Source: Bauldia sp. (GTDB taxonomy: Bacteria; Pseudomonadota; Alphaproteobacteria; Rhizobiales; Kaistiaceae). Taken from it: a stretch of 6,117 bases of DNA. Shown here one piece after another: positions 1 through 5,668 of the stretch. Location of the stretch: positions 1 through 6,117 of the forward strand of contig JAGRKY010000319.1 of assembly GCA_020442095.1 (NCBI GenBank). Direction: 5' to 3'. Positions within the stretch are counted from its first letter, which is position 1. Every line of letters starts with the position of its first letter. The position numbers and the translations under genes are program-made. The notes beneath the pieces are model-generated. The model was not told the origin of the DNA and ran no database searches. It saw only the letters and a program-made list of their open reading frames with translations.

Positions 1-350
1 ACGAAATAGCGGTCGGTGTCGATCGACTTGCCGGGGCCGACCATTTCCGTCCACCAGCCCGGCTTGCTGGTGATCGGATGCGGGTTATAGGCGTGCTGGT
101 CGCCGGTCAGGGCGTGGCAGAGGAGGATCGCGTTGGACCGCTCCGCGTTGAGGGTGCCGTAGGTCTGGTAGGCGATCTGGAGATGGTCGAGGCGCCGGCC
201 GGAATCGAGCAGCAGCGGACGGTCCGGGCCGAAACGGACCACCGGACTGGACGGATTATCAGCCTGATCTAGGGCCGCGGCGGCGGTGTCGATCGCTCTG
301 GTGCCTGCGGACCCGGTATCGCCGACGACGGTCATCGTGGGCTCAATCAT
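1..350 (-). CDS. metX: MetX-type homoserine O-acyltransferase, N-terminal part (cut by window edge)
   Basis: Reading the minus strand from the ATG at 350-348 gives 116 full codons that stay open to the window edge. MetX enzymes are alpha/beta-hydrolase-fold proteins that activate homoserine with acetyl-CoA (some homologues use succinyl-CoA) for methionine synthesis in the cytoplasm. The fragment shows the family's N-terminal signatures: VRFG near residue 38, [18 protein letters not shown] at 59-76, [10 protein letters not shown] at 78-87, and the stretch [20 protein letters not shown] at 96-115. The nucleophile serine and the Asp/His of the triad lie beyond the edge, so an intact active site cannot be confirmed, nor acetyl versus succinyl donor. 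The start is uncertain: ATG 350 has AGGG directly against it, while the in-frame ATG at 335 has GAG six bases upstream. The first ~35 residues are low-complexity and unlikely to be conserved. It is divergent from the tyrosine cassette. Family assignment is firm. Confidence 0.9.
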   Translation of the reverse strand, partial: MIEPTMTVVGDTGSAGTRAIDTAAAALDQADNPSSPVVRFGPDRPLLLDSGRRLDHLQIAYQTYGTLNAERSNAILLCHALTGDQHAYNPHPITSKPGWWTEMVGPGKSIDTDRYF

Positions 351-358
351 CCCTACAA

Positions 359-384
359 GGTGCCATTTTGCTAGGTGTGGCACC
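359..384. repeat. Perfect 7-bp inverted repeat, candidate operator over the metX promoter
   Basis: GGTGCCA (359-365) and TGGCACC (378-384) are exact reverse complements separated by 12 bases. The element covers the candidate metX -10 and most of the -35/-10 spacer, where a bound repressor would block polymerase. The arms are 19 bases apart centre to centre, close to two helical turns, as expected for a dimeric regulator. It lies about 20 bases upstream of the candidate -35 for the opposite operon, so one protein could affect both. As RNA it could form a hairpin ending 8 bases before ATG 350, but only if transcription began further upstream. The regulator is not identified. Confidence 0.4.
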
Positions 385-396
385 GCTAACTGTCAA
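368..396 (-). promoter_or_regulatory. Candidate sigma-70-type promoter for metX
   Basis: On the minus strand a perfect -35 hexamer TTGACA (396-391) is followed after 17 bases by TAGCAA (373-368), a weak -10 with 3 of 6 consensus matches. Transcription would start near 361, leaving about 11 bases of leader before ATG 350 or about 26 before ATG 335. A leader that short leaves no room for a metX riboswitch and slightly favours the downstream start. The spacing and perfect -35 are seen directly; activity is inferred. Confidence 0.45.
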
Positions 397-404
397 TGTT
401 TTCT

Positions 405-433
405 TTGATTTTGGCTGGCCGCTTGCCTATGAA
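405..433 (+). promoter_or_regulatory. Candidate promoter for the chorismate mutase-hisC-tyrA operon
   Basis: TTGATT (405-410, 4 of 6 matches to the -35 consensus) and TATGAA (428-433, 4 of 6 to the -10) are separated by 17 bases, in the only substantial gap upstream of the operon. Transcription would start near 440, giving a leader of about 45 bases. I see no leader peptide rich in aromatic codons and no terminator hairpin in that leader, so attenuation is not indicated. Confidence 0.35.
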
Positions 434-484
434 TCGGCGCCCTTCACCCCGCGCGCAACCAGCTCCCGAAACGGCCCGTAACCG

Positions 485-1339
485 ATGTCAGCACCGGCGA
501 ACGACACGCAAGCCCTGGTGGAACTCCGCCAGAAGATCGATGCGATCGACGCCGAGATCCACCGGCTGCTGATCGATCGCGGGGCGGTGGTCGATTCCCT
601 TATCCGGATCAAGGGGACGAGCAATCCGGCCAATGCCTTCCGTCCCGGCCGCGAGGCGTGGATGATGCGGCGGCTGGTCGCCGGGCATGAAGGCGCGCTG
701 CCGGTGACCACCGTCGAGCATATCTGGCGCGAGATCATCACCACCTTCACCCGGTTGCAGGCGCCGTTCGACATAGCCGTCGACATGTCGAGCGAGCCGC
801 AGCGGATGCAGGACGTCGCCCGCTTCTATTTCGGTTTCTCGGTCAAGGTCGAGGCGATGCCGGACGCCGCGGCCGTGGTGGCGCGGGTCGGTCGCAATAC
901 CGACCTCGGGCTGGTCGCGATCGGAGCGGATAGCGGCGGGACGCCGTGGTGGCGAGGGCTGGTTGGCGCGGATACGCCGCGGATCATGTCGCATGTACCT
1001 TTCATCCGCACCGCGGAGAGGCCGGCCGATCTCCCCGCCCTGGTGATTTCGCCGCCGCTTGCCGATCCGACGCCGCCAGAGGTGCGGGTCGCGGCGATCC
1101 TTTCTCCGTCCGAACCGGTGAGCGCCGACGGCGTCGAGGTGCTGGCGACCTGCAAGACCGACGATCGCTGGGATTCGCTGGTGGCGTATCCGGCCGGGAT
1201 CGATCCTTCGGCCGTATCGGCGCGCATCCGCGTTGCCATCGACGATCTGGCCGATGTCGGCGGCATGGCGCGCGGCATCGCCCTCGACGGCGCGCCCTCG
1301 GTGCTCTATGCGCCTGTCGGCGAGGGAGATGGCGCATGA
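485..1339 (+). CDS. AroQ-type chorismate mutase with a C-terminal extension
   Basis: This 284-residue protein should convert chorismate to prephenate, the first step toward tyrosine and phenylalanine. Residues 11-93 form the all-helical AroQ domain, and the E. coli P-protein active-site residues map well: R15 (R11), R32 (R28), K43 (K39), R56-E57 (R51-E52) and Q92 (Q88). The first two spacings are identical and R56 needs a one-residue insertion. Residues ~95-284 are an extension. Its first half resembles the start of a prephenate dehydratase lobe ([13 protein letters not shown] at 140-152, then [19 protein letters not shown] at 170-188), but I see no Thr-Arg-Phe catalytic motif, so dehydratase activity is unlikely; a regulatory or structural role is inferred. 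ATG 485 is the first possible start because an in-frame TAA lies at 479-481; no clear Shine-Dalgarno precedes it. The stop overlaps the next start by four bases (ATGA). Confidence 0.9.
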   Translation: MSAPANDTQALVELRQKIDAIDAEIHRLLIDRGAVVDSLIRIKGTSNPANAFRPGREAWMMRRLVAGHEGALPVTTVEHIWREIITTFTRLQAPFDIAVDMSSEPQRMQDVARFYFGFSVKVEAMPDAAAVVARVGRNTDLGLVAIGADSGGTPWWRGLVGADTPRIMSHVPFIRTAERPADLPALVISPPLADPTPPEVRVAAILSPSEPVSADGVEVLATCKTDDRWDSLVAYPAGIDPSAVSARIRVAIDDLADVGGMARGIALDGAPSVLYAPVGEGDGA

Positions 1340-2448
1340 CTGAAACTGCTTCCGGACGCCCGGCACCGCGCCCCGGCGTCCTCGACATTGCCGCCTACGT
1401 CCCCGGCCGTTCCAAGGCCGCGCCGGGCGTCAAGCTCCACAAGCTGTCGTCGAACGAGACGCCGCTCGGCCCGAGCCCGCTGGCCATCGAGGCCTATCGC
1501 GGGATCGCGGAGACGCTGGCGCTCTATCCCGACGGTTCGGCGACGGAACTCCGCGAGGCGATCGCCGCGGTGCACGGGCTCAATCCCGACCGCATCGTCT
1601 GCGGCGCCGGCTCCGACGAGATCCTCAACCTCATCGCCCATGCCTATATCGGCCCGGGCGACGAGGCGATCTACACGACCCACGGCTTCCTGGTCTATCC
1701 GATCGCGATCAAGGCGGCCGGTGGTACGCCGGTGGTCGCGGCGGAGACGGATTTCACCGCCGATGTCGACGCGATCCTCGCCCAGGTGACGGAGCGGACG
1801 CGGGTCGTCTTCCTCGCCAATCCCAACAATCCGACCGGCACCTACCTGCCTTTCGACGAGGTGCGGCGTCTGCATGCCGGGCTGCCGTCGCAGACCATCC
1901 TGGTCATCGATGCGGCCTATGCCGAATATGTCCGGCGCAACGACTACGAGAGCGGGATCGAGCTTGCCGGCTCGGCCGACAACGTCGTCATGACGCGGAC
2001 CTTCTCGAAGATCTACGGGCTCGCCGGCCTGCGCATCGGCTGGGGCTACGGGCCGGCGCATGTGATCGACGCGCTGAACCGGATCCGGGGGCCGTTCAAC
2101 GTTTCGGCGCCGGCAATCGCCGCGGGTGTCGCGGCGATCCGCGACCGTGCCCATACCGAGACGGCGGCGCTCCACAACGAGAAATGGCTGCCGCGCCTGA
2201 CCGCCGCGATCGAGAAGCTCGGACTGACGGTGACGCCGAGCGTCGCCAACTTCCTGCTGGTCCATTTCCCTGACGAACCGGGCCGCACCGCCGCGGACGC
2301 GGACACGTTCCTCGTCGCGCGGGGCGTGGTGGTGCGTCAGGTTGGTTCCTACGGCCTGCCCAATGCGCTGCGGATGACGATCGGCAGCGACGAGGCCAAC
2401 GAGGCGACGCTCGCCGCGCTCGGCGACTTCATGGCCGGAGCGGCGTGA
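1336..2448 (+). CDS. hisC: HisC-family histidinol-phosphate/aromatic aminotransferase
   Basis: A complete 370-residue PLP-dependent fold-type I aminotransferase, the normal size for HisC. Visible hallmarks are [11 protein letters not shown] (38-48, N-terminal substrate region), GAGSDEIL (90-97), NPNNPTG (162-168, with N165 contacting PLP), D192 and Y195 in IDAAYAEY, the Schiff-base lysine K225 in [16 protein letters not shown]233 for the PLP phosphate, and R346 in NALRMTIG for the substrate carboxylate. HisC makes histidinol phosphate from imidazole-acetol phosphate, but many homologues also transaminate aromatic keto acids. Lying between chorismate mutase and TyrA, this copy probably serves tyrosine synthesis (4-hydroxyphenylpyruvate or prephenate as acceptor), perhaps as well as histidine; sequence alone cannot separate these. 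ATG 1336 overlaps the upstream stop (ATGA) and has a strong Shine-Dalgarno GAGGGAGA at 1322-1329, so its translation is probably coupled. Confidence 0.93.
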   Translation: MTETASGRPAPRPGVLDIAAYVPGRSKAAPGVKLHKLSSNETPLGPSPLAIEAYRGIAETLALYPDGSATELREAIAAVHGLNPDRIVCGAGSDEILNLIAHAYIGPGDEAIYTTHGFLVYPIAIKAAGGTPVVAAETDFTADVDAILAQVTERTRVVFLANPNNPTGTYLPFDEVRRLHAGLPSQTILVIDAAYAEYVRRNDYESGIELAGSADNVVMTRTFSKIYGLAGLRIGWGYGPAHVIDALNRIRGPFNVSAPAIAAGVAAIRDRAHTETAALHNEKWLPRLTAAIEKLGLTVTPSVANFLLVHFPDEPGRTAADADTFLVARGVVVRQVGSYGLPNALRMTIGSDEANEATLAALGDFMAGAA

Positions 2449-3395
2449 TGGCATCGACTGACAAGCCGGTGTTTGCCCGGCTGGCGCTGATCGGCATTGG
2501 CCTGATCGGCGCCTCGATCGCCCTCGCGGCGCGAAAGACCGGCGCCGCGGGCCATATAGCGATCTACAGCCGGACGGAAAAGACGCTGCGGCGGGCGGAG
2601 GAGCTCGGTCTCGGCGACAGCTATCACAGCGACCCGGCCGAGGCGGTGAAGGATGCCGATTGCGTCATCCTCTGCATCCCGGTCGGCGCCTCGGGGGAAG
2701 CGACGAAGGCCATCGCTTCCAGCCTCAAGCCCGGGGCGATCATCTCCGACGTCGGCTCGGTCAAGGCGTCGGTCATCGCGCAGATGGCGCCTTTCGTGCC
2801 GGAGGGCGTCCATTTCGTCCCCGCCCATCCGGTCGCCGGCACCGAATATTCCGGGCCCGACGCGGGCTTCGCCGAGCTCTTCGAGAATCGCTGGTGCATC
2901 CTGACCCCGCCGCCGGGAACCGACCCCGACGCGGTCGACACGCTGGCGGAATTCTGGAGCCGCATCGGCGCCAATGTCGAGACCATGGGCGCCGAGCACC
3001 ACGACCTGGTGCTGGCGATCACCAGCCATGTGCCGCATCTCATCGCCTACAACATCGTCGGCACGGCGGAAGATCTCGAGACGGTGACCCAGTCGGAGGT
3101 GATGAAATTCTCCGCCGGCGGCTTCCGCGATTTCACCCGCATCGCCGCTTCCGACCCGACGATGTGGCGCGACATCTTCCTCAACAACAAGGAAGCGGTG
3201 CTGGAGATGCTCGGCCGCTTCACCGAGGACCTGATCGCGCTGCAGCGCCTCATCCGCTATGGCGAGGGCGACAAGCTCTACGATCTCTTCGCCCGCACCC
3301 GCGAGATCCGGCGCGGGATCATCGCCGCCGGCCAGGAGACCGCCGTCGCCGATTTCGGCCGTCCGCACGGCAAGGGCGACGGCAAGCCCGACTGA
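2448..3395 (+). CDS. tyrA: TyrA-family prephenate/arogenate dehydrogenase
   Basis: A complete 315-residue enzyme that oxidatively decarboxylates prephenate to 4-hydroxyphenylpyruvate, or arogenate to tyrosine (often called TyrC or cyclohexadienyl dehydrogenase in this group). It has a Rossmann dinucleotide site at residues 14-23 (LIGIGLIGAS), SDVGSVK at 100-106, HPVAGTEYSG at 127-136 with the presumed catalytic H127, SHVPH at 193-197, and GFRDFTRIAASDPTMW at 225-240, whose arginine (R231 by my reading) should bind the substrate carboxylate. A helical dimerisation domain follows. There is no C-terminal ACT domain and no fused mutase, so the allosteric tyrosine site of some relatives is missing. 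Serine-arginine (S41-R42) after the second beta strand, rather than an acidic residue, hints at NADP preference. The ATG at 2448 shares one base with the hisC stop (TGATG) and has CGGAG at 2436-2440 seven bases upstream; GTG 2445 is possible but less well spaced. Confidence 0.92.
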   Translation: MASTDKPVFARLALIGIGLIGASIALAARKTGAAGHIAIYSRTEKTLRRAEELGLGDSYHSDPAEAVKDADCVILCIPVGASGEATKAIASSLKPGAIISDVGSVKASVIAQMAPFVPEGVHFVPAHPVAGTEYSGPDAGFAELFENRWCILTPPPGTDPDAVDTLAEFWSRIGANVETMGAEHHDLVLAITSHVPHLIAYNIVGTAEDLETVTQSEVMKFSAGGFRDFTRIAASDPTMWRDIFLNNKEAVLEMLGRFTEDLIALQRLIRYGEGDKLYDLFARTREIRRGIIAAGQETAVADFGRPHGKGDGKPD

Positions 3396-3487
3396 GTTCA
3401 AGGCTTGAAGGCACAAGCGCGCAGCCAGCGGCGGATGGCCATGCCACGGTCATTGCGCAGGCGACGCGATTGACGCATAGTCGATGA

Positions 3488-3505
3488 CACATTGCATGCA
3501 ATGTG
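3488..3505. promoter_or_regulatory. Perfect 18-bp palindrome, candidate operator upstream of the methyltransferase
   Basis: CACATTGCATGCAATGTG is identical on both strands over all 18 bases, with no spacer. It lies 97 bases before the methyltransferase start and 13 bases after a TTGACG hexamer (3470-3475), so it covers the position where a -10 would fall. A gapless symmetric site over a promoter is typical of dimeric repressors such as GntR, MarR or TetR types, but I cannot say which, and no regulator gene is present in this window. Confidence 0.45.
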
Positions 3506-3582
3506 AAGCTTGGCCTGCCAACAATCAGAGAGTCATCTAGCTCGGCCGACCGAACCAGCGTCTTGCGCCCGCGTTTCCGGCC

Positions 3583-3594
3583 GGGGGGGAGGGG
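3583..3594 (+). promoter_or_regulatory. Ribosome binding site that sets the methyltransferase start
   Basis: Seven G, one A and four G (3583-3594) contain GGAGG and end seven bases before the ATG at 3602. This is the strongest Shine-Dalgarno in the window. It argues for translation from 3602 rather than from the upstream in-frame ATG at 3503, which lies inside the palindrome and has no such site. Confidence 0.7.
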
Positions 3595-3601
3595 ATTGGT
3601 G

Positions 3602-4426
3602 ATGACTGCCGTGGATCAGGTCGGCGACAAATACGTGTTGCCAACCGGAAGCAAGGACGCGGCGCGCCTCGACGTGATCCATGAGGTCTATGGCCCCCTC
3701 AGCGTCCGCGGGTTGGAAGCGGCGGGTATGGAGGGTGTCCGCCGGGCAGCGGACATAGGCTGCGGAACCGGCACGATGTCGCGATGGCTGGCGGAGCGGA
3801 TGGGCGACGGCTCGACGGTCGACGCCATCGACATTTCCGAGGACCAGCTGGCCGTTGCGCGCACGAGGCAGCCGGCCGCGGGCGCGGGAACCATCACCTA
3901 CAGCATTGCCAGCGCCTACGAACCCGAATTGCCGGATGCCGCCTATGACATCGCGTTCGTGCGCCTGGTGCTTTGCCACCTGAAGGAGCCGCATCAGGCC
4001 GTGGCGGCAATGGCCAGACTGCTGAAACCCGGCGGCCGGTTGGTGATCGTCGACATGGATATGTATTCCTTCCTCGCCATGCCGCCCAGCGAACACTACA
4101 CGCGCTGGCTCGAAGGAGCCCGCGTCCATCAGACCAATATCGGGGTCGACTATGCTGTCGGAACGAGGCTGCACGAACTTCTGTCCGACGCCGGTCTCGA
4201 GACCACCTATCTCGCCGCCGACCAGCCCATCTACAACGAGGGCGCAGGCAAGAACCTCTGGCAAAACACCTGGCGCAACGCGGTGCCCTATGTGGTGCAG
4301 GCAGGGTCGCTCACGCCGGCCGAAGGCGACGACCTGATCGCCGGCATGGCCAGCCATGACGCGAGGCCGGATGTCTGGATCGGCGTGGCGAAGATGTTCG
4401 CGGCGGTGGGAAGAAAGGTCGGCTGA
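3602..4426 (+). CDS. Class I SAM-dependent methyltransferase, substrate unknown
   Basis: A 274-residue cytoplasmic protein with the Rossmann-like SAM-binding core: motif I AADIGCGTGTMS at 49-60, the acidic ribose-binding residue D77 in VDAIDIS, the strand-4 motif YDIAFVRLVLCHL at 115-127, and LLKPGGRLVIVDMD at 140-153. This matches the broad UbiE-like/Methyltransf_25 grouping. The C-terminal ~115 residues probably form the substrate cap; DMDMY at 151-155 and the tryptophan-containing region at 220-225 give no substrate I recognise. An upstream ATG at 3503 would add 33 residues rich in Ser and Arg; I chose 3602 for its strong ribosome binding site. The gene is separated from tyrA by 206 bases and is convergent with the DUF2125 gene, so it looks like a single-gene unit. 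Nothing ties it to tyrosine synthesis. It is not MetW judging by length and motifs. Confidence 0.85.
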   Translation: MTAVDQVGDKYVLPTGSKDAARLDVIHEVYGPLSVRGLEAAGMEGVRRAADIGCGTGTMSRWLAERMGDGSTVDAIDISEDQLAVARTRQPAAGAGTITYSIASAYEPELPDAAYDIAFVRLVLCHLKEPHQAVAAMARLLKPGGRLVIVDMDMYSFLAMPPSEHYTRWLEGARVHQTNIGVDYAVGTRLHELLSDAGLETTYLAADQPIYNEGAGKNLWQNTWRNAVPYVVQAGSLTPAEGDDLIAGMASHDARPDVWIGVAKMFAAVGRKVG

Positions 4427-4499
4427 AGGCAAAGGCGCGGCGTCATTGGCAAAGCGGACTCCACCCGGCCGCCGCGTGTCGCGTTCATGAGTCCACGAC

Positions 4500-5549
4500 C
4501 TAGAAGCGCAGCGGCGGGATGGTTCCGACCGGCACGACCCCGACGGAGACCACGCCGTTCTGGATGACCAGCGGCACGTCGCGCGCCTCCGGCTGGCCCT
4601 CCACCGGCTTGGTGACCATCGATGCGGCGGTGACGAGCTGCTTGACCTGGTTCTCCGCCCCCGGCCGGATCTTGCCGACTGCCTTGGCGAGCTTGTTGAG
4701 GCCGGTCAGCCGGACGTCGAGCCGGCCGGACAGCAGACCGGCGTCGGACAGCTCCAGGGTGCCCCCGGCATGGGCGGTGGTGCCGCCGAGAGTCACCACG
4801 AGATCATTGACATTGACGGTCCCGCCACGGTCGAGCCACTCCCTCAGGGTGCGGCGCGGGTCGGTGCCGAGCGACTTGCCGACATCTTCCGCGGTGATAT
4901 CGAATTCGGCGGAGATCAGCGGGAGGTCGGAGCCCTTGCGGACCCTGGTCTGGAGGTCGTCGGCCGACAGGTAGAAGCGGTAGGCGCCACGACCGGCGGG
5001 TTCGGCGACCAGTTCAGCGCGACTGGCGGTGAGCCTGGAGAAAGGCGGCTTCTGCTGCGTGTCCGGCTTCGCGGTTACGGCGAGCTCGTCGAGCTCGAAG
5101 GTCACGCGTTTGAGGCCGGAGAGGCCGGCATCCGCCTCGGCGACGGCCCGCTCCCAACTGGCGTCATAGGCATAACCGCGCACCGGGGCGGAGAAGGCCA
5201 TCGGCGAGGAAAGCGACGCGGCGACGCTGCCCGGCGAATAGACCGGGGCGGTCGCGGTCAGCCGGGACAATCCGACCGCCATGTCGGCTCCGGCATCGCT
5301 GAAATGCGGCTGCGTGCAATCGAGATCGAGGCTGAGGGGAAAGCCGCCGGTCGTGTCCGTGGTGCAGTCGACGGTGCGTCCGTTGGCGGCCATCGAGGCA
5401 ATCAGGCCGCCGATCGCGTTGGTCGCGATCAGGTTGACGGCGAACCAGTAGCCGCACCAGAGCAGGACGATCAGAAGGACGACGGCCGGCGCAATGATGA
5501 CGGGGCGCCGGAAAAGGCTCCGCCGTTCGGGTTCCGATATGTTGGTCAT
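4500..5549 (-). CDS. DUF2125 membrane-anchored protein of unknown function
   Basis: This 349-residue protein has a basic N-terminus (Arg pairs at 9-10 and 14-15), one hydrophobic segment at about 16-38 rich in Val, Leu and Trp, and a long soluble remainder. That indicates an uncleaved inner-membrane anchor with the body in the periplasm. Two features match the alphaproteobacterial DUF2125 family: CTTDTTGGFPLSLDLDC at 62-78, whose cysteines could form a disulfide, and the C-terminal VPLVIQNGVVSVGVVPVGTI (326-345) followed by a terminal PPLRF. The body is rich in short beta-strand-like repeats, such as GLLSGRLDVRLTGL at 271-284, reminiscent of AsmA-like lipid-transfer or envelope proteins; that likeness is my inference. 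The start at 5549 has GAGGA four bases upstream on the minus strand. It is convergent with the methyltransferase and divergent from the ChaC gene. Function is unknown. Confidence 0.8.
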   Translation of the reverse strand: MTNISEPERRSLFRRPVIIAPAVVLLIVLLWCGYWFAVNLIATNAIGGLIASMAANGRTVDCTTDTTGGFPLSLDLDCTQPHFSDAGADMAVGLSRLTATAPVYSPGSVAASLSSPMAFSAPVRGYAYDASWERAVAEADAGLSGLKRVTFELDELAVTAKPDTQQKPPFSRLTASRAELVAEPAGRGAYRFYLSADDLQTRVRKGSDLPLISAEFDITAEDVGKSLGTDPRRTLREWLDRGGTVNVNDLVVTLGGTTAHAGGTLELSDAGLLSGRLDVRLTGLNKLAKAVGKIRPGAENQVKQLVTAASMVTKPVEGQPEARDVPLVIQNGVVSVGVVPVGTIPPLRF

Positions 5550-5668
5550 GAGTCCTCGTGTTGCGCCCGATATCCCGACCTGATAGGGCGTCGCCGCCCC
5601 GGGTCGGCCGTTCCGGTCGGGTCCCCGGTTACCCGGCTTTTCAATCCTGCAATCCGGACCAGCCGCCT
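5550..5668. other. Divergent intergenic region between the DUF2125 and ChaC genes
   Basis: A 119-base GC-rich gap that should carry promoters for both flanking genes. It contains GGTCGG twice (5603-5608 and 5616-5621) and a TTGAAA on the minus strand (5644-5639), but no correctly spaced -35/-10 pair that I would defend on either strand, and no hairpin of note. Confidence 0.4.

Larger units (their letters stand above)
3396..3601. other. 206-base gap between tyrA and the methyltransferase
   Basis: I see no convincing gene in this stretch. It holds a 13-base palindrome with 6-bp arms (TTCAAG-G-CTTGAA, 3397-3409) immediately after the tyrA stop, a TTGACG hexamer at 3470-3475 that could be a -35, an 18-bp palindrome at 3488-3505, and a purine-rich ribosome binding site at its end. 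No hairpin followed by a T run is present, so there is no clear intrinsic terminator for the tyrosine operon and some read-through is possible. Confidence 0.6.

Noticed and set aside
78..272. Small plus-strand frame opposite metX
   Set aside because: It lies entirely antisense to recognisable MetX sequence and has no features of its own.
351..400. A SAM-II-type (metA) riboswitch or a pseudoknot before metX, using the loop CCTA and the tail TAGG near the start codon
   Set aside because: I do not find the conserved SAM-II core, and the linker between the hairpin and the tail is only three bases for a seven-bp stem, too short for a normal H-type pseudoknot. The candidate promoter also leaves too short a leader.
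488..1366. Long minus-strand open frames opposite the chorismate mutase, hisC, tyrA and methyltransferase genes (for example 488-1366, 1306-2454, 2349-3416, 3533-4432)
   Set aside because: Their translations are rich in Arg, His, Asp and Gly with no domain I recognise, and they mirror genes with clear family motifs. This is the usual shadow coding of high-GC DNA.
3397..3409. Short palindrome TTCAAGGCTTGAA right after the tyrA stop as a terminator
   Set aside because: The stem is only five bp with a three-base loop, is AT-rich, and is not followed by a T run.
3503..3601. N-terminal extension of the methyltransferase from ATG 3503
   Set aside because: The added 33 residues are Ser/Arg-rich and unlike family N-termini, the ATG lies inside the palindrome, and the strong ribosome binding site fits ATG 3602.
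4456..4494. GGACTC / GAGTCC inverted repeat between the convergent methyltransferase and DUF2125 genes
   Set aside because: Six-bp arms separated by 27 bases with no T run on either strand; too weak to call a terminator.
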